DNA of 64,000 nt from CAHJXF01 sp038225855 (GTDB lineage Bacteria; Pseudomonadota; Gammaproteobacteria; Burkholderiales; Burkholderiaceae_D), in the NCBI GenBank assembly GCA_038225855.1, contig JBBRQU010000014.1:1-64000 (forward strand), in the 5' to 3' direction. The position numbers were made by a program, and so were the translations under genes. This document shows, piece after piece, positions 25,102 through 33,451 of the stretch. The notes beneath the pieces are model-generated. The model saw only the letters and a program-made list of their open reading frames with translations, had not been told where the DNA came from and did no database searches. Position 1 is the stretch's first letter. Every line of letters starts with the position of its first letter.

Positions 25102-27168
25102 CTATTTCAGGATCTTGAAGAGATTGTTGAACTGATCGGTCCACATCGACAGTCCGGGAATGTCGTCGATCTCGGTCGATGCATCGACTACGGCATCGCG
25201 ATCGAGAAAATCGTCGTTGCGCGTGACCAGCACCCATTCGGAGTTCGAGTATTCCTCTTTCTGCGGGTCGTCGATCACGTTGACGGCCCACAGGCCCGCG
25301 TCTTGCGCGAGTTGCGACACGACCGGCGCGAGCTTGAGAAAACGATTCGAGACGTGAAACGCGATCACGCCGTCGGACTTCAGATGTCGTAGATATACGG
25401 CCAGCGCTTCGCGGGTGATGAGGTGAACCGGGATCGAGTCGCTTGAGAAAGCATCGACGGCGATCACGTCGAAAGCTATCGCGCTGCCGTCGGCCAGCTC
25501 GCGTTCCATCGACAGGCGCGCATCGCCGAGCACCAGCGTGATCGCCGCTTTGCTGTCGGACAGATAAGTGAAGTCGCGCCGCGCGACCTCGAGCACTGCG
25601 GGATCGAGTTCGTAGATGCGATAGCGATCCTGCGCCTTGCCCCACGCCGTCAGCGTTCCCGCGCCCAGGCCGATCATCGCGACCGTCAGCGGCGCCTGGT
25701 CGGGCCTCAATTCTCCTAGCGCCAGCGCGATGCCCGAGCCGGGTCCGTAGTAGGTCGTGGGCGTGCGTCGCTTGTCGGGCGCGGTGTACTGATCACCGTG
25801 CAGGATCACGCCATGCAACAGGCGCCGTTGTTGCAATGGCCCGGCCGCAGTCTGCTTGACGCGCAGCGTCCCGTAGAAGTTGCGCGATGCATGGAGCGTG
25901 TCTTCGGAGAGGAAGCGGTAGTACTTCCACGCGTAGAACCCGGTGCATGCGAATGCCGCGACCGCAATCGCAACCGGCCACTTGCACCAACGACGCTCGC
26001 GGACCACGAACAGTGCGAGCGCGCATACGCCCAGGAGCGCGAGCGGTGTTTCCCAGTAGTTGTCGAAGAGCCGGGGCGCAAGCAGCGCTACGAAGAGACC
26101 GCCGAGCGCGCCGCCTGCCGAAAGGCAGAGATAGAACTGCGTCAGCCAGGCGGGTGCGGGTTTGCTCGCGGCAAGCTCGCCGTGACAGAACACGCACACG
26201 CAGAACAGGCCGACCGAGTAGATCGGGATCGCCGCGTAGAGGTTGAGCACGCCGCGATGCGTGGTCAACGCCCACGCCATCGCGATCGTCGCGGCGAGGA
26301 CCGGGGCGAGCCACCAGCGGCGCACATACCAGCCGCGACCCATCCGTCCTTCGAACACGACGACGAAGGACAACAGATACAGCGACAGCGGGAGCACCCA
26401 CAGGAATGGGATGGACGCGATGTTCTGCGTGATGTGATTCGTCAGCGCGAGCAACAGCACCGAACCGAGCGCGGCGCAGCCCAGCCAGAACGCATAGCGC
26501 TCGATGCCGGGCGCCGCACTCGAATCGATCGCATTCGACTCAGCCGCGTGCGCGACCGCGTGGTTCGCTTCCGCCCGGGCGCTCAAACGCGCGCGCCATG
26601 CGCAGGCCGCGCACGCGAGCGCGAACAAGACATAGCCCGCGCTCCATCCCCACGATTGCACCTCGAGTCCCGCATAGGGCTCGATGACGAAGGGATAGAT
26701 CAGCAAGCCGACCAGCGAGCCCGCATTCGACAGCGCGAACAGGCGATACACGCTCGCCCTGCGCGATGCGTGGACACGATCGCCGGCGAACCATTTCTGG
26801 ATCAAGGGGCCGGTGGAAGAAAGCAGGAAGTAGGGCAGGCCGAGCGTCGTCGCGAGCAGACCGACGATGCGCCACGTTGGATCGGAATCGGGCGTCGGCT
26901 TCCACGCGTCCGACGCGATGATCGGCAACGTGACGATGCTGATCGCGAGCAACGCGATGTGCAGCCGCGCCTGCGTGCGCGGCGAGCGCCGCGTGACTGC
27001 GTGCGCGTACGCGTAGCCCGCGAGCAGCGCAGCCTGGAAGAAAACGACGCACATCGTCCAGACCGCGGCCGAGCCCCCGAACCACGGCAGGATCTGCTTG
27101 GCGATGATGGGCTGTACGAGGAACAGCAGAAACGCGGACGTGACGATCGTGATGCCGTACAGGATCAT
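25102..27168 (-). CDS. Fused MFS-like membrane domain and spermidine synthase-like methyltransferase-fold protein
   Basis: The product is 688 aa. The N-terminal 440 residues hold about a dozen membrane helices beginning ITIVTSAFLLFLVQPIIAKQ, the usual opening of fused MFS/spermidine synthases. The C-terminal domain is a Rossmann methyltransferase/aminopropyltransferase fold (MIGLGAGTLTAWG, YELDPAVLEVA, DVIAVDAFSSDSIPVHL). The reaction is not established for this family, and polyamine synthesis is only a possibility. The start at 27168 was chosen from the conserved N terminus; Met codons upstream lack family sequence. Confidence 0.82.
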   Translation of the reverse strand: MILYGITIVTSAFLLFLVQPIIAKQILPWFGGSAAVWTMCVVFFQAALLAGYAYAHAVTRRSPRTQARLHIALLAISIVTLPIIASDAWKPTPDSDPTWRIVGLLATTLGLPYFLLSSTGPLIQKWFAGDRVHASRRASVYRLFALSNAGSLVGLLIYPFVIEPYAGLEVQSWGWSAGYVLFALACAACAWRARLSARAEANHAVAHAAESNAIDSSAAPGIERYAFWLGCAALGSVLLLALTNHITQNIASIPFLWVLPLSLYLLSFVVVFEGRMGRGWYVRRWWLAPVLAATIAMAWALTTHRGVLNLYAAIPIYSVGLFCVCVFCHGELAASKPAPAWLTQFYLCLSAGGALGGLFVALLAPRLFDNYWETPLALLGVCALALFVVRERRWCKWPVAIAVAAFACTGFYAWKYYRFLSEDTLHASRNFYGTLRVKQTAAGPLQQRRLLHGVILHGDQYTAPDKRRTPTTYYGPGSGIALALGELRPDQAPLTVAMIGLGAGTLTAWGKAQDRYRIYELDPAVLEVARRDFTYLSDSKAAITLVLGDARLSMERELADGSAIAFDVIAVDAFSSDSIPVHLITREALAVYLRHLKSDGVIAFHVSNRFLKLAPVVSQLAQDAGLWAVNVIDDPQKEEYSNSEWVLVTRNDDFLDRDAVVDASTEIDDIPGLSMWTDQFNNLFKILK

Positions 27169-27387
27169 CGGATGGAAGCCGGAGCGACGCGATGTGTGGG
27201 GGGGCGAATGCAGCGGCGATTGTAAGCGGCAGTCGCGTGACTTCATGAGGTCGGCGGTGGATCGGCGATCGAGGCTGACGCTGCGAAGTGCAAACCAGCA
27301 CCCGCGCTTGACAAGAGCGCGTAGCGGTACTGCATTCATGTCCGAAAACGGCTAGTCGTAGCGCACGCTCGCGCGTATAAAGTCGCC

Positions 27388-28995
27388 ATGAACACCGAAC
27401 ATCTCGACGACGACAGCTGCTATCGCGCTATCAGCGCGCGCGACGCACGCTTCGACGGCCTCTTCTTCACCGCGGTCAAGACCACCGGCGTGTATTGCCG
27501 GCCGGTCTGCGCTGCGCGCACACCCCGGCGCACCTCGTGCGATTTCTATCGAACCGCCGCCGGCGCCGAGCGCGCGGGCTTCCGGCCATGCCTGCGCTGC
27601 CGACCCGAACTCGCGCCCGGACGGGCGGACTTCAACGCGACGCTCGCCGAAGCGATCCTCGCGCACCTGCAGGCCGGCGCGCTCGACGCGGGCACCGGCG
27701 AGACGCTGGCGCGCGACATCGGCCTGTCGAGCCGCCAGGTGCGCCGCATCCTGCTCGACCAATTCGGCGTGACGCCGATCGAAGTCGCGCAGACGCAGCG
27801 CCTGTTGTTCGCCAAGAAGCTGCTGCAGGAAACCGACCTGTCGATGACGCAACTCGCGTTTGCCTCGGGCTTTCACAGCCTGCGTCGCTTCAACGCGGCG
27901 TTCCAGGAACAGTACAGCCTCGCGCCCTCGCAGTTGCGTCGTGCCGCGCGCAACGACGTTGCCCGATATGCGGAAGTCGACATGGCGAACCGCGCTGCAA
28001 TCGATGCCGCGACACCCTCCGGCGACGCCGACATCACGTTGCGCCTCGCGTATCGCCCGCCGTTCGATTGGGACACGTTGTGCGAGTACCTGCTGCGGCG
28101 CGCGACGGCCGGCGTCGAACAAGTCGATCGCGTGAAAGGCGAAGCCGTGTATCGCCGTACCGTCTCGTTGATGACGGAGCAAGGCCCGGTCGTCGGCTGG
28201 CTCGCGGTTTCGCATGGCGCGCGTGAGCGCGCCGAACGCAAGAGCCATGCGCATGTGCTCACGGTGACGCTGTCCAACACGCTGCTGCCGGTTCTGATGA
28301 ACGCCACGCTGCGTTTGCGTGAACTGTTCGACCTCGACTGCGACCCGGCGCGCATCGCCGCGCATCTTGCCAACGATCCGCTGCTCGCGCCCGAAGTCGA
28401 GGCTGCGCCGGGCCTGCGCATGCCGGGCGCGTGGGACCGCTTCGAACTCGCGCTGCGCGCCGTGCTCGGGCAGCAGGTCAGTGTCGTCGGCGCGTCGACC
28501 CTGTCGGGCCGCATCGCCGCGCGTTTCGGAACCGCGATCGTCACGCCGTTTGCGCACCTCGATCGCGCTGCTCCGACCGCCGATGTGCTGGCTCATGCGG
28601 ATCTCGCCGACATCGCCGTGATCGGCATGCCGAAGTCGCGCGCCAACACGATCCGCGAAATCGCACGCTTCGCTGCGAATGGCGGCCTGCGGATGGCGCC
28701 GGGAACATCGTGCGACGACGCGGTCGCGGCGCTCGATGCGGTGCCGGGTATCGGACCGTGGACCGCGCATTACATCGCGATGCGCGCGCTGCGCTATCCG
28801 GATGCTTTCCCCGCAGGCGACCTCGGCCTGCGCAAGGCGCTCGGCGCACTTGAAAAAAAGGATGGTGTGCCGAGCGAAGCTGCGCTCGAACGGCGCGCTG
28901 AAGCCTGGCGCCCGTGGCGCGCGTATGCGGCCGCGAACTTGTGGCACTCACTGTCGCGACACGAGGTCGCGACCAAAAAAGGAAAACGATCATGA
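27388..28995 (+). CDS. alkA: Ada-type regulator fused to 3-methyladenine DNA glycosylase II (AdaA-AlkA)
   Basis: The product is 535 aa. Residues 1-80 are the Ada metal-binding domain with its four Cys (Cys in TGVYCRPVCAAR and FRPCLRCRPE), which repairs methylphosphotriesters and thereby becomes a DNA-binding activator. Residues about 90-190 are an AraC-type helix-turn-helix. From about 210 there is an AlkA N-terminal domain and HhH-GPD glycosylase, with the hairpin VPGIGPWTAHYIAMRAL and catalytic Asp in FPAGDLGL. It removes alkylated bases. Its stop overlaps the ogt start (ATGA), forming an adaptive-response operon. Confidence 0.92.
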   Translation: MNTEHLDDDSCYRAISARDARFDGLFFTAVKTTGVYCRPVCAARTPRRTSCDFYRTAAGAERAGFRPCLRCRPELAPGRADFNATLAEAILAHLQAGALDAGTGETLARDIGLSSRQVRRILLDQFGVTPIEVAQTQRLLFAKKLLQETDLSMTQLAFASGFHSLRRFNAAFQEQYSLAPSQLRRAARNDVARYAEVDMANRAAIDAATPSGDADITLRLAYRPPFDWDTLCEYLLRRATAGVEQVDRVKGEAVYRRTVSLMTEQGPVVGWLAVSHGARERAERKSHAHVLTVTLSNTLLPVLMNATLRLRELFDLDCDPARIAAHLANDPLLAPEVEAAPGLRMPGAWDRFELALRAVLGQQVSVVGASTLSGRIAARFGTAIVTPFAHLDRAAPTADVLAHADLADIAVIGMPKSRANTIREIARFAANGGLRMAPGTSCDDAVAALDAVPGIGPWTAHYIAMRALRYPDAFPAGDLGLRKALGALEKKDGVPSEAALERRAEAWRPWRAYAAANLWHSLSRHEVATKKGKRS

Positions 28996-29534
28996 ACGCA
29001 CTCCGCTACCTGCGCCGCGACAGCCCCATCGGCCCGCTGTTGCTCGCCGCATCCGAACAGGGCTTGCGCGCCGTGTACATGAGCCGCCAGCGCCATGTTC
29101 CCGACCAACCCGAACAGAGCTGGCAGCCGGTGTCGCGCGATGACGTGGCGCAACTCGCCATCCTCGAGCGCGCCCGCGACCAACTCGACGAATACTTTGC
29201 CGGCCAGCGCTCGCATTTCGATCTGCCGCTCGATCTGGTCGGCACCGACTTTCAGCGCAGCGTATGGAAAGGCCTGTGCGCTATCGGTTTCGGCGAAACC
29301 ATCAGCTACGGCGAACTCGCGCGTCGCATCGGCAATCCGAAAGCGGTGCGCGCCGTGGGTCTGGCCAACGGTCGCAATCCGGTCTCTATCGTCGTGCCGT
29401 GTCATCGCGTGATCGGCGCCGACGGGTCGATGACGGGCTATGGCGGCGGCATCGATCGCAAACGTTTTCTGCTCGCGCTCGAGTCGCACGTGGTCGGTCG
29501 CGTCGCGGCGCCGCAGCAGTTGGTTCTCGCGTGA
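28992..29534 (+). CDS. ogt: Methylated-DNA-protein-cysteine methyltransferase
   Basis: The product is 180 aa. It transfers the methyl group from O6-methylguanine irreversibly to its own cysteine in the PCHRVIG motif; the arginine-finger helix reads ISYGELARRIGNPKAVRAVG. Length and order of domains are normal for Ogt. It is translationally coupled to ada-alkA, so expression is probably induced by alkylation damage through the Ada domain of that protein. Confidence 0.93.
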   Translation: MNALRYLRRDSPIGPLLLAASEQGLRAVYMSRQRHVPDQPEQSWQPVSRDDVAQLAILERARDQLDEYFAGQRSHFDLPLDLVGTDFQRSVWKGLCAIGFGETISYGELARRIGNPKAVRAVGLANGRNPVSIVVPCHRVIGADGSMTGYGGGIDRKRFLLALESHVVGRVAAPQQLVLA

Positions 29535-29660
29535 CGGTCTTGCCTCCCGGCGCAAGCGGCCGGGGCGCCTGCGCCGCTCGCGGCAATCGCCGTTCTGGGT
29601 TCTAATACGGTTGGCCCTTCGCATGCGTGAGGGACGATTGATCTCGGTCGACGGGAGTCT

Positions 29661-29852
29661 ATGGCCAAGCCTAATTATCAATACGAAAAACGCCAGAAAG
29701 ACTTGGCCAAGCAGCGCAAGAAGCAGGAGAAGGAACAGGAAAAAGCGCTGCGCAAGGCGGGCAAGACTGTCACGACGCCGGCCGACAATGCCGATGCCGG
29801 CGATGCGAGCCTTGCGCCCGCAACGGACAGCGCACAGGAAGCGCCGGCTTAG
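29661..29852 (+). CDS. Small highly charged protein of unknown function
   Basis: The product is 63 aa: MAKPNYQYEKRQKDLAKQRK, a run rich in Lys, Glu and Gln likely to be one long helix, then an Ala/Asp/Thr-rich tail. Similar short basic proteins are common in Burkholderiales. The function is unknown; nucleic-acid or ribosome association is possible from charge alone. The ATG follows GACGGGAG. Confidence 0.65.
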   Translation: MAKPNYQYEKRQKDLAKQRKKQEKEQEKALRKAGKTVTTPADNADAGDASLAPATDSAQEAPA

Positions 29853-29928
29853 AACCTATCCGTGAGCCGCTGCGAAGGATCGTGAACACGCGTTGTCTGC
29901 GGCGTTCGCAATCCGCGCGCTTCTATCG

Positions 29929-30882
29929 ATGTCCGCTTCCTCGAACGAAACCAACGGCTCGTTAATCGCCATCTTCTGGGCGCTCGGCGCGAACACCGCT
30001 ATCGCCGTCGCGAAATTCGCTGCAGCCGCCTACACCGGTTCGGGTGCGATGCTGGCCGAAGCGATCCATTCGGTCGCCGATGCCGCCAACCAGGTGCTGT
30101 TGCTGATCGGCTTGCGTCAGGCCAAGGGCAGCGTCACCGAAATCCATCCGCTGGGCACAGGCCGCGTCGTGTACTTCTACGCGCTGATGGTCGCGCTGAT
30201 GTTGTTCATGCTCGGCGGCGCGTTCTCGGTGGTCCAGGGCGTCCAGCGACTGCGCCATCCCGAGCCGGTTGAAAACGCGCTCGTTGCGCTTGCCGTGTTG
30301 GCCATCTCGATCGTGCTCGAGACATTTTCGTTGCGCGGCGCGATGCGCGAAATCAGGAAGACACGGGGCAAACGCAGCTTCTGGCGCTGGTTTCGCGAGA
30401 CGCGGCAATCCGAACTGCTGGTCGTCGCTGGCGAAGACATCGCCGCGCTCGCCGGTCTGTCGTTCGCATTTATCGCGGTGCTCGCATCCCATGCGACCGG
30501 CGATCCGCTATACGACGCCTTGGGCAGCATCGCGGTGGGCGTGCTGTTGATGATCGTCGCCATCCTCGTGATGCGCGAAGTCAAGAGCCTGATCGTGGGC
30601 GAATCGGCCGAGCCCGAGATGCGTATCGACATACGCGAGCACATCGAAGCGCGTCCCGAAGTTGTCTCGCTGATCAGCCTCATCACGTTGCAATGGGGCG
30701 ACGCCATCGTCGTCGCCGTGCAGGCGGAGATGGCGCCGCAGCCATCGGCGAGGGCGCTGGTCGATGCGATCAACGTCGTCGAAGACAGCATTCAGGCGCG
30801 CTGGCCTGCCGTGCGATGGGTGTTCTTCGAACCTGATCATCCGGGGTCTCGCGATGCGCAACAGGCGATCGAGCACGCTTAG
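29929..30882 (+). CDS. Cation diffusion facilitator family transporter
   Basis: The product is 317 aa with about six membrane helices. It has the family entry ANTAIAVAKFAAA and the metal-site helix SGAMLAEAIHSVADAANQ, a second site helix around GEDIAALAGL, and a C-terminal cytoplasmic domain. It should export a divalent metal such as zinc, cobalt, manganese or iron in exchange for protons. The start at MSASSNET (29929) fits the family; an in-frame upstream Met at 29893 is possible. The end overlaps the next gene by 29 bases. Confidence 0.87.
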   Translation: MSASSNETNGSLIAIFWALGANTAIAVAKFAAAAYTGSGAMLAEAIHSVADAANQVLLLIGLRQAKGSVTEIHPLGTGRVVYFYALMVALMLFMLGGAFSVVQGVQRLRHPEPVENALVALAVLAISIVLETFSLRGAMREIRKTRGKRSFWRWFRETRQSELLVVAGEDIAALAGLSFAFIAVLASHATGDPLYDALGSIAVGVLLMIVAILVMREVKSLIVGESAEPEMRIDIREHIEARPEVVSLISLITLQWGDAIVVAVQAEMAPQPSARALVDAINVVEDSIQARWPAVRWVFFEPDHPGSRDAQQAIEHA

Positions 30883-31342
30883 GACGAAGGCGCTGATTGC
30901 GATCGCGCTCTACGGCGCGATCGCGGAGTGCGCGGAGCCCGACAACCCGTACAACGACCCACCGCCGCTGCAGGCGACGCGCGGCATCGCGAACTGTCCC
31001 GCACCCAGACAGCGGAGCTTGACGCCCGAACAGGCGCGACGTGAAGCGCACCAGCGCATCGAGCGCGGCACGTCGTGCTGGCTCGCGGGACAGTGCGAGC
31101 CCGGCGGAGACTACAAGCACGACGCCGAGACCAACGCGCGCGTTTCCGCCGCGCTCGCCAACCACCCGCGCTTCGCGAATACCACGCTATGGGTCGAGAC
31201 GCTGCGCAAATTCGTCACCATCAAGGGTTGCCTCGCCGATGCGCAGCAAGGTCGAGAAATCGAAGCGACGGTGAAAGCGATAGCCGGCGTGAAGCTGGTT
31301 TGGCAGGAAGCCGTCGTCGCGCCCCACGGGGCGCCGCCGTGA
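30854..31342 (+). CDS. Exported BON-domain protein
   Basis: The product is 162 aa. A signal peptide (about 1-26, TKALIAIALYGAIAECA) is followed by a Pro-rich segment with two Cys and a BON-like domain at about 95-150 (RVSAALANHPRF, then VETLRKFVTIKGCL). BON domains bind phospholipid or help envelope stability. It overlaps the end of the CDF gene in another frame. The start at 30854 is the one giving a signal peptide. Confidence 0.7.
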   Translation: MRNRRSSTLRTKALIAIALYGAIAECAEPDNPYNDPPPLQATRGIANCPAPRQRSLTPEQARREAHQRIERGTSCWLAGQCEPGGDYKHDAETNARVSAALANHPRFANTTLWVETLRKFVTIKGCLADAQQGREIEATVKAIAGVKLVWQEAVVAPHGAPP

Positions 31343-31387
31343 TACAAGGCAGGTCGATTGTGGTTATCCAGGCCATCGCCAATCAAC

Positions 31388-32302
31388 ATGCCGAAGCGAC
31401 TCGATCTGAATCTCCTTCAGGCGCTCGAGGCCCTGCTCGCGGAACGCAACGTGACGCGCGCGGCGGCGCGCCTGCACACCACGCAGCCGGCACTGTCTGC
31501 GCAACTCGCGCGGCTGCGGCGCATGTTCGACGACCCGTTGTTCATTCCGGGTTCGCGCGGCATGACGCCGACGCCGCGCGCGCTCGAAATCGAGGAGCGC
31601 CTTTCGGAATTGATGAGCGGCTTGCGCGCGGTCGTCTCGCCGCAGCGCTTCGACCCGGCGACCTCATCGACGACGATCTCGATCGCCGCGACCGACTCGA
31701 CCCAGTTCCTGCTCGCGCCCATGGTCGCCGAGCTGCACGCGCTGGCGCCCAATCTGCGTATCGCGGGTCGCCCCGTGCAGCGCCTCACCAAGCCGGAGAT
31801 CGATCGTCTGCTCGCGACCGGTACACTCGACATCGTCATCGGGCCTTCAATGCTGTTGCCCGACGACCTGCACGCGCGCAGCGTCAGCACCGAAAATTTT
31901 CTGTGCGTGATGCGCGGCGACCATCCGTTCAAGAAGAAGCAAATGACGGTGGACGATTTCTGTTCGTTCGAGCACATCTACGTCTCGCCGCTCGGCGGCG
32001 ACTTCTCGGGCGAAGTCGATACCGCACTCGCTGCGATCGGAAGATCTCGACGCGTGATCGCGTCGGTGCCCAGCCTGCTGGTGGCAACCCATCCTCGAGA
32101 CCAGCGATTTCGTGGGCTGTTCGCCGAATCGCTCGCGCGCCGCGAGGCGCACATCCTCAAAAGCTACGCGTTGCCGGTCGACATCGGCATGCTCGAACTC
32201 GTGATGGCGTGGCACGAACGCACGCATGCCAATGCCGCGCACCAGTGGTTTCGCGCGCGCGTGGTGCAGGCCATGAAACGCATCGCCGAAGGATTCCCAT
32301 GA
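31388..32302 (+). CDS. LysR-family transcriptional regulator
   Basis: The product is 304 aa. The N-terminal winged helix reads LDLNLLQALEALLAERNVTR with the recognition helix TQPALSAQLARLR; the co-inducer-binding domain follows from about residue 90 (TISIAATDSTQFLLAPM). The C-terminal WHERTHAN is typical of the NodD/NahR-like branch. It ends inside the aldo/keto reductase start (ATGA), so both are co-transcribed in the same direction, unlike the usual divergent arrangement. The inducer is unknown. Confidence 0.9.
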   Translation: MPKRLDLNLLQALEALLAERNVTRAAARLHTTQPALSAQLARLRRMFDDPLFIPGSRGMTPTPRALEIEERLSELMSGLRAVVSPQRFDPATSSTTISIAATDSTQFLLAPMVAELHALAPNLRIAGRPVQRLTKPEIDRLLATGTLDIVIGPSMLLPDDLHARSVSTENFLCVMRGDHPFKKKQMTVDDFCSFEHIYVSPLGGDFSGEVDTALAAIGRSRRVIASVPSLLVATHPRDQRFRGLFAESLARREAHILKSYALPVDIGMLELVMAWHERTHANAAHQWFRARVVQAMKRIAEGFP

Positions 32303-33324
32303 AGATGATCAAGCTCGGCCACACCGGCCTCGATGTCTCCCGCATCTGCCTGGGCATGATGACCTATGGCTCGCCCGAATGGCGCGCGTGGGTGCTCGAT
32401 GAAGCGGCCGCGCGACCGCTGGTGCAACGCGCGGTCGAAGCCGGCATCAACTTCTTCGATACCGCCGACATGTATTCGAACGGCGCCTCCGAGATCGTCA
32501 CCGGCAGGCTGCTCAAGGAATTTTCGAGACGCGACGAAATCGTGATCGCGACGAAGGTGTTCTATCCGGTGTTCGAGACGATGCATCTCGATTTGCCAAG
32601 CGCGAAGCCGCACGACATCAAACCGAATCGGCGCGGACTTTCACGCAAGCACATTTTCTCTGCGATCGACGCGAGCCTGAAGCGCCTCGATACCGAATAC
32701 GTCGACCTCTATCAGATCCATCGATGGGACCCGCACACGCCGATCGAAGAAACGATGGAAGCGCTGCACGATGTCGTGAAAACCGGCAAGGTCCGCTACA
32801 TCGGCGCGTCGAGCATGTGGGCATGGCAGTTTGCACGGGCGCAGCAGGTCGCGAACGAAAACGGCTGGACACGCTTCGTGACGATGCAGAACCACTACAA
32901 CCTCGTCTATCGCGAAGAGGAGCGCGAGATGATTCCGCTGTGCAGGCATCAGGGCGTCGCACTGATCCCCTGGAGCCCGCTCGCGCGCGGCTTTCTTGCC
33001 GGCAATCGCAGGGCCAACGACAAGGCCGAAGGCGCGACCACGCGCGCGAAGACCGACGGGTTCGCGCAGACGCTCTACTACGACGAAGACGACTTCAAGG
33101 TGGTCGATGCGGTGTCGGCAGTCGCGAAAGAGCGCGGCGCCTCGAACGCGCGCATTGCGTATGCGTGGCTGCTCGCGAAAGGCGTGACCGCGCCGATCGT
33201 CGGTGCGAGCAAGGACGATCAGATCGACGAAGCCGTGGCCGCAACCGAACTCGAGCTGAACGCGGAAGAGATCGCGCAACTCGAAGCGCCGTACCGGCCG
33301 CATCGCGTGCTGGGACACGCTTGA
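32299..33324 (+). CDS. Aldo/keto reductase
   Basis: The product is 341 aa, a TIM-barrel NADPH-dependent oxidoreductase of the YajO/Tas-like group. The catalytic tetrad is seen as Asp and Tyr in FFDTADMYSNG, Lys in ATKVF and His in YQIHRWD. Cofactor-binding segments are in WSPLARGFL and GASKDDQIDEA. The substrate is unknown. It is translationally coupled to the LysR gene, and a REP-like repeat follows it. Confidence 0.9.
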   Translation: MKMIKLGHTGLDVSRICLGMMTYGSPEWRAWVLDEAAARPLVQRAVEAGINFFDTADMYSNGASEIVTGRLLKEFSRRDEIVIATKVFYPVFETMHLDLPSAKPHDIKPNRRGLSRKHIFSAIDASLKRLDTEYVDLYQIHRWDPHTPIEETMEALHDVVKTGKVRYIGASSMWAWQFARAQQVANENGWTRFVTMQNHYNLVYREEEREMIPLCRHQGVALIPWSPLARGFLAGNRRANDKAEGATTRAKTDGFAQTLYYDEDDFKVVDAVSAVAKERGASNARIAYAWLLAKGVTAPIVGASKDDQIDEAVAATELELNAEEIAQLEAPYRPHRVLGHA

Positions 33325-33333
33325 AAAGGTGTC

Positions 33334-33430
33334 CGTCGTTCCCGCGGCCTTTAGTCCCCGCGAAAGCGGGGAGGGAATCCAGCGTCTTTCGATACACGCC
33401 ACCGGGTCCCCGCTCTCGCGGGGACGACGA
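33334..33430. repeat. REP-like palindromic repeat, copy 2
   Basis: Related to the copies at 10165-10253 and 62931-63025: CGTCGTTCCCGCGG at the left, CTCGCGGGGACGACG at the right, and an internal palindrome CCCCGCGAAAGCGGGG. It fills the space between the convergent aldo/keto reductase and oligomer hydrolase genes and may act as a transcription barrier. Confidence 0.8.
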
Positions 33431-33451
33431 CCATGTTTCTCGTGGTGACGA

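Noticed and set aside
25798..27225. A 475-codon plus-strand frame opposite the spermidine-synthase-like gene
   Set aside because: Its composition is almost entirely Arg, Glu and Gln, with no hydrophobic core; it mirrors membrane-helix codons.
27308..27336. Promoter of ada-alkA with TTGACA at 27308-27313
   Set aside because: The matching -10 position (TGCATT) agrees at only three of six bases and no Ada-box sequence was seen, so it is not listed as a feature.
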